NCBI GenBank assembly: GCA_020636955.1
Contig: JACJWY010000002.1
Location: 124,001-188,000, forward strand
Direction of reading: 5' to 3'
Length of the DNA: 64,000 nt
DNA from: Thermoleophilales bacterium
GTDB taxonomy: Bacteria > Actinomycetota > Thermoleophilia > Solirubrobacterales > 70-9
A program made the position numbers and the translations under genes. The notes below the pieces were generated by a model. It was not told the origin of the DNA. It made no database searches and saw only the letters and a list, made by a program, of their open reading frames with translations. Positions within the stretch are counted from its first letter, which is position 1. Every line of letters begins with the position of its first letter. Below, in pieces: positions 60,801 through 64,000 of the stretch.

Positions 60801-62099
60801 GCCGGGAAGCGCCGCACCTACCTCAAGGAGACCCTCGACGGACTCCGGGAAAAGATGGACTCAGGGGTCTACGAGGATCCGACCGTCACCAACGTCGGCA
60901 CCGGGGAACTCGACCGCTCGGCCAGCCCGCCGGTCCAGACCGCGGTCCCGGCCGACCGCCTGCGCGAACTCAATGAGGCGCTGCTCGAAGTGCCGGCCAG
61001 CTTCACCATTCACCGCAAACTGCGCAAGCCGCTCGGGCGCCGGATCGAGACCCTGGAGGAAGGGGGCATTGAATTTGCCCACGCCGAGTCCCTCGCTCTC
61101 GCATCGCTGATCACCGAAGGCAAACACGTGCGGATGACCGGTCAGGACACCGAGCGCGGAACCTTTTCGCAGCGTCACCTGGTTCTCCACGACGAGAAAA
61201 CCGGAATCAAGTACGCGCCGATCCAGCACCTCAAGGACGCGACCGCACCCTTCGAGCTTCACAACAGCCCGCTTTCCGAGATCGCCTGTCTGGGCTTCGA
61301 ATACGGCTACGCGTCCTCGAACCCGGACTCCCTGGTGATCTGGGAAGCCCAGTTCGGCGACTTCGCCAACTCGGCCCAGGTGATCATCGACAGCTTCATC
61401 GCCTCCGGCGAAGCGAAGTGGGGCCTGACCTCCAGGCTCACCCTGCTGCTACCACACGGCCACGAAGGGGCCGGGCCCGAACATTCCAGCGCCCGTATGG
61501 AACGCTTCCTTCAACTGGCCGCGGAAGGGTCGATGCGGGTCGCGAATCCGTCGACAGCCGCCCAGTACTTCCACCTGCTGCGCCGTCAGGCCCTGATCCG
61601 CAAGGCCCGGCCGCTGATCGTCTTCACTCCGAAGGGAATGCTCAGGCAGACGGCCGCCACCGCCACCCTCGAACAGCTGACCGACCAGCACTTCCATTTC
61701 ATCCTTGATGACCCGAAGGCAGTCGACCGTCGCGAAAAGGTCGAGAGGCTCGTGCTCTGCACCGGCCGGATCTACCATGACCTCGACGCCGCGGCACCCC
61801 GCGACGAAGCCGAAAAGGTGGCCGTGGCCCGGGTCGAGCTGCTCTACCCCTTCCCCCGTCAGCAGCTGGCGGAACTGTTCAAGACCTACCCGAACCTGAA
61901 GGAAGTGACCTGGGTTCAGGAAGAGCCGAAGAACATGGGGGCCTGGGCCACGATGTGGAGGCGTCTACCCCCGATCATGCCCGAAGGCGTAAACCTCGAA
62001 TACATCGGCAGACCCGAGCGAGCGAGCCCCAGCGAGGGTTACTCGGTCGCCCACATCCGCGAACAGGAACGGATCGTCCTGACCGCGCTCACCCCCTGA
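57804..62099 (+). CDS. Fused 2-oxoglutarate dehydrogenase E2-E1 (KGD/OdhA type) with two lipoyl domains
   Basis: 1431 residues. Residues about 6-83 and 126-203 are two lipoyl domains with lipoylation Lys in STDKVDAEVPA (Lys47 and Lys167). Residues 232-270 are an E3-binding domain (ATPVAKRIAAARGLTLEQIA). Residues about 285-515 are the E2 acyltransferase domain with SFTHLVAWAIVKAA-like helices and the active-site region TSTYDHRIIQGAESG. Residues about 530-1431 are the E1 thiamine diphosphate part (GMAHRGRLSVLAHTV; GDAAFPGQGVVAETFNLQ; IENNQIGFTTDPNEGRS). It converts 2-oxoglutarate to succinyl-CoA. Mycobacterial KGD lacks the lipoyl and E3-binding parts, so this is a fuller fusion. Start ATG 57804; a TTG nine bases upstream is less likely. 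Confidence 0.93.
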   Translation: MPEATAVEVTMPEMGESVTEGTVLEWHVAVGDTIEEGDTLVEVSTDKVDAEVPAPVTGTVTELRAEVDDEIAVGAVLAVIDPDASGSGPSTTTATGEGDADLGDSITLKASDTSNGSGPAPANADPIEVTMPEMGESVTEGTVLEWHVGVGETVEEGQTLVEVSTDKVDAEVPAPTAGEITELLVEPDQEIPIGAALCKMIPGAGSGGAGNGAAAENDGSAAAAPAATDVGEGRATPVAKRIAAARGLTLEQIAGTGPGGKVTKADVLAAGEGNGAAANREEKALRGPAGMLAKAMDESRSIPTATSFRTVAVDTLDAKRKGLNGALAERGMKVSFTHLVAWAIVKAARKWPVMARHFEEKDGKLFSVSDGQVNLGIAVDVEKKDGSRSLMVPAIKGADQLDFPAFHAYYEDLITKTRENRLTPDDFAGTNITLTNPGGIGTVASVPRLMSGQGTIVAAGSIAYPPEWSHADQDKLNQLGVSKVMTLTSTYDHRIIQGAESGNFLKTLDDLLAGGDDFYESVADDLGVDGKVLAAAQPKASLAPPLSAAATPASSAIAEAPTPELLQAVQAATSLLKAYRTHGHLAAHLDPLGAEPKGDPALDPETVHLTPELMAQVPASILRIGVPGETLLEALPRMKAAYTGSIGYQFEHISSHSQRVWLREMVETGAHRKAFEVDEQKRLLGRLIDVFEFERFLEKAYLGQKMFSIEGLDSVVTMLDELTTIASRSGAKEVVLGMAHRGRLSVLAHTVRRPAEAIFAEFEGGKRIEDVKAVAAIPHGGTGDVKYHYGHEGVAEHHDGTSIKVHLYPNPSHLEFVNPVVTGATRYSQGNIEESSLSLDPSSAVPVVLHGDAAFPGQGVVAETFNLQSLEGYSVGGTIHIIENNQIGFTTDPNEGRSTPYAADMAKGFNVPIIHVNADDVEACSQAMRLAMAYRERWNRDIVIDVIGYRRFGHNETDEPAYTQPLMAAEIKKHKPVSEIYTEQLIEQKVVTADEVSEAAGKRRTYLKETLDGLREKMDSGVYEDPTVTNVGTGELDRSASPPVQTAVPADRLRELNEALLEVPASFTIHRKLRKPLGRRIETLEEGGIEFAHAESLALASLITEGKHVRMTGQDTERGTFSQRHLVLHDEKTGIKYAPIQHLKDATAPFELHNSPLSEIACLGFEYGYASSNPDSLVIWEAQFGDFANSAQVIIDSFIASGEAKWGLTSRLTLLLPHGHEGAGPEHSSARMERFLQLAAEGSMRVANPSTAAQYFHLLRRQALIRKARPLIVFTPKGMLRQTAATATLEQLTDQHFHFILDDPKAVDRREKVERLVLCTGRIYHDLDAAAPRDEAEKVAVARVELLYPFPRQQLAELFKTYPNLKEVTWVQEEPKNMGAWATMWRRLPPIMPEGVNLEYIGRPERASPSEGYSVAHIREQERIVLTALTP
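57843..58237. repeat. 35-bp direct repeat in the two lipoyl domain codings
   Basis: The 35 bases at 57843-57877 recur exactly at 58203-58237 (360 bp apart), within longer similar stretches. This shows a recent duplication or gene conversion of the lipoyl domain. Confidence 0.85.
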
Positions 62100-62140
62100 C
62101 CGGCGACCCGACCCTGCTGACTCGCGGCCCCGCTCCTGGA

Positions 62141-62169
62141 TTGACGGGTGCCGACAATAGGTGTATAAG
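62141..62169 (+). promoter_or_regulatory. Sigma-70-type promoter in intergenic region
   Basis: TTGACG (62141-62146), a 17-base spacer and TATAAG (62164-62169), near-consensus, with no protein-coding frame downstream on the plus strand. It probably drives the structured RNA described next. Confidence 0.6.
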
Positions 62170-62175
62170 ATCAAC

Positions 62176-62405
62176 AGCAGGTCCGCATTGGCAGTAGGGG
62201 GAAAGGGAAGGAGCAAGATCGGACCAGCACCCCGGATGGCTTGACAGAAAGTCAAAATTTTCAAAGCCCGCTTCCGGCGGTTTACCCCGGAAGCGTACGC
62301 GTCGGCATCCCTCCCTGGCTACCGACGCGCAGGCGTGGTGAGGGTCGCGCGGACCCCCTGCCTCCCGCGACCCTCGCCCGCCACTCTTAACAGGAGTCGG
62401 GCGGG
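62176..62405 (+). ncRNA. Candidate structured RNA with paired C-rich hairpin loops
   Basis: The 425-base gap between the oxoglutarate dehydrogenase and aconitase genes (62100-62524) has no coding frame but dense perfect hairpins downstream of the promoter: CGCTTCCGG/CCGGAAGCG (62269-62295); CGCGTCGG/CCGACGCG with a 16-base loop containing CCCTCCC (62298-62329); a 13-bp stem GGTGAGGGTCGCG/CGCGACCCTCGCC with a 16-base loop containing ACCCCC and CCTCC (62337-62378); and a final stem CCCGCC-ACTC/GAGT-GGCGGG (62377-62405). Two adjacent hairpins with C-rich loops recall the actinobacterial 6C RNA class, but runs of six C are not present. The 3' end is not defined. Confidence 0.5.
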
Positions 62406-62453
62406 GTCCAACCCGCGTTCCATTGAAACCCGCCGGCCCACTTGAGGCTTTCT

Positions 62454-62510
62454 GATCCGGGTGCTTGTAGTTTGTCGCCCGGTGGAGGACAAACTACAAG
62501 CACTCGGATC
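62454..62510. repeat. 23-bp inverted repeat downstream of aconitase gene
   Basis: Arms 62454-62476 and 62488-62510 are complementary over 23 bases with one mismatch (core GTGCTTGTAGTTTGTC), separated by an 11-base loop. It lies 14 bases past the aconitase stop. There is no U tract, so it may be a repeated extragenic palindrome or a 3'-end stabiliser or terminator. Confidence 0.7.
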
Positions 62511-62524
62511 TGGCAAGCGGTTTC

Positions 62525-64000
<1,476 letters not shown>

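Noticed and set aside
62241..62246. TTGACA as a second intergenic promoter
   Set aside because: The region 17 bases downstream has no -10 box, and the hexamer is part of a small TTGAC/GTCAA hairpin inside the candidate RNA.

Overview
This is a high-GC chromosomal window whose gene content points to an actinobacterium, most likely class Thermoleophilia (Solirubrobacterales-like). The evidence is: secreted proteins with collagen-like Gly-X-Thr runs; RCC1, delta-60 and DUF11 surface proteins ending in basic, Lys/Arg-rich tails; an actinobacterial fused 2-oxoglutarate decarboxylase (KGD type); a decaprenyl-phosphate phosphoribosyltransferase-like UbiA protein; and many genes with an extended -10 box only 6-9 bases before the start codon (leaderless mRNAs). 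There is no phage, insertion sequence, CRISPR array, rRNA or tRNA that I can support. The class assignment is inference from content, not from a marker gene.

Layout. 1-17660 is mostly housekeeping and catabolic: PhzF-like and flavin reductase-like proteins, a cytochrome c lipoprotein, seryl-tRNA synthetase, an orphan LuxR-type response regulator, MsrB, a CAP-domain secreted protein, acetyl-CoA synthetase, a PucR regulator, a nucleophile-less alpha/beta hydrolase with an apparent CTG start, a DUF2804 protein and a sulfotransferase that share one overlapping bidirectional -10 box, a RibD-C reductase and an acyl-CoA dehydrogenase. 17793-23022 is a MacAB-like ABC efflux operon (adaptor, ATPase, permease, OB-fold-like anchor protein, lipoprotein) divergent from a small secreted peptide gene; the shared regulatory region carries 11-bp-phased CTGAG/CTCAG repeats. 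23006-30870 holds an APH-like kinase, a PAS histidine kinase with a stand-alone receiver, a DEAD-box helicase, a quinone oxidoreductase, a PfkB sugar kinase and citrate synthase.

30867-37549 is the most striking region: three tightly coupled minus-strand genes encode (in transcription order) a cNMP-binding patatin phospholipase, an MFS transporter fused to a cNMP-binding domain and a patatin domain whose nucleophilic Ser is Gly, and a CHASE2-sensor class III nucleotide cyclase. This reads as a self-contained cyclic-nucleotide signalling unit: messenger synthase plus two messenger-binding membrane/lipid effectors. 38133-43088 is an ECF-sigma operon with two secreted proteins that share a FecR-like beta domain, preceded by an ECF-type promoter candidate and a 3' gene remnant. 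43170-50081 is a roughly 2300-residue DUF11 surface protein with a strong sigma-70-type promoter and a structured leader.

50357-57648 includes a UbiA-family enzyme, a tautomerase/TetR pair with a palindromic operator over its -10 box, a delta-60 propeller protein, and a pair (alkyl-DHAP synthase-like plus two-domain fatty acyl reductase-like) that together would make ether lipids. 57804-64000 holds a KGD/SucA-type fusion unusually carrying two lipoyl domains and an E3-binding domain, a structured intergenic RNA candidate with its own promoter, and the 3' part of aconitase. Citrate synthase, aconitase and the oxoglutarate dehydrogenase fusion make this a TCA-cycle-rich stretch, with acetyl-CoA synthetase feeding it.
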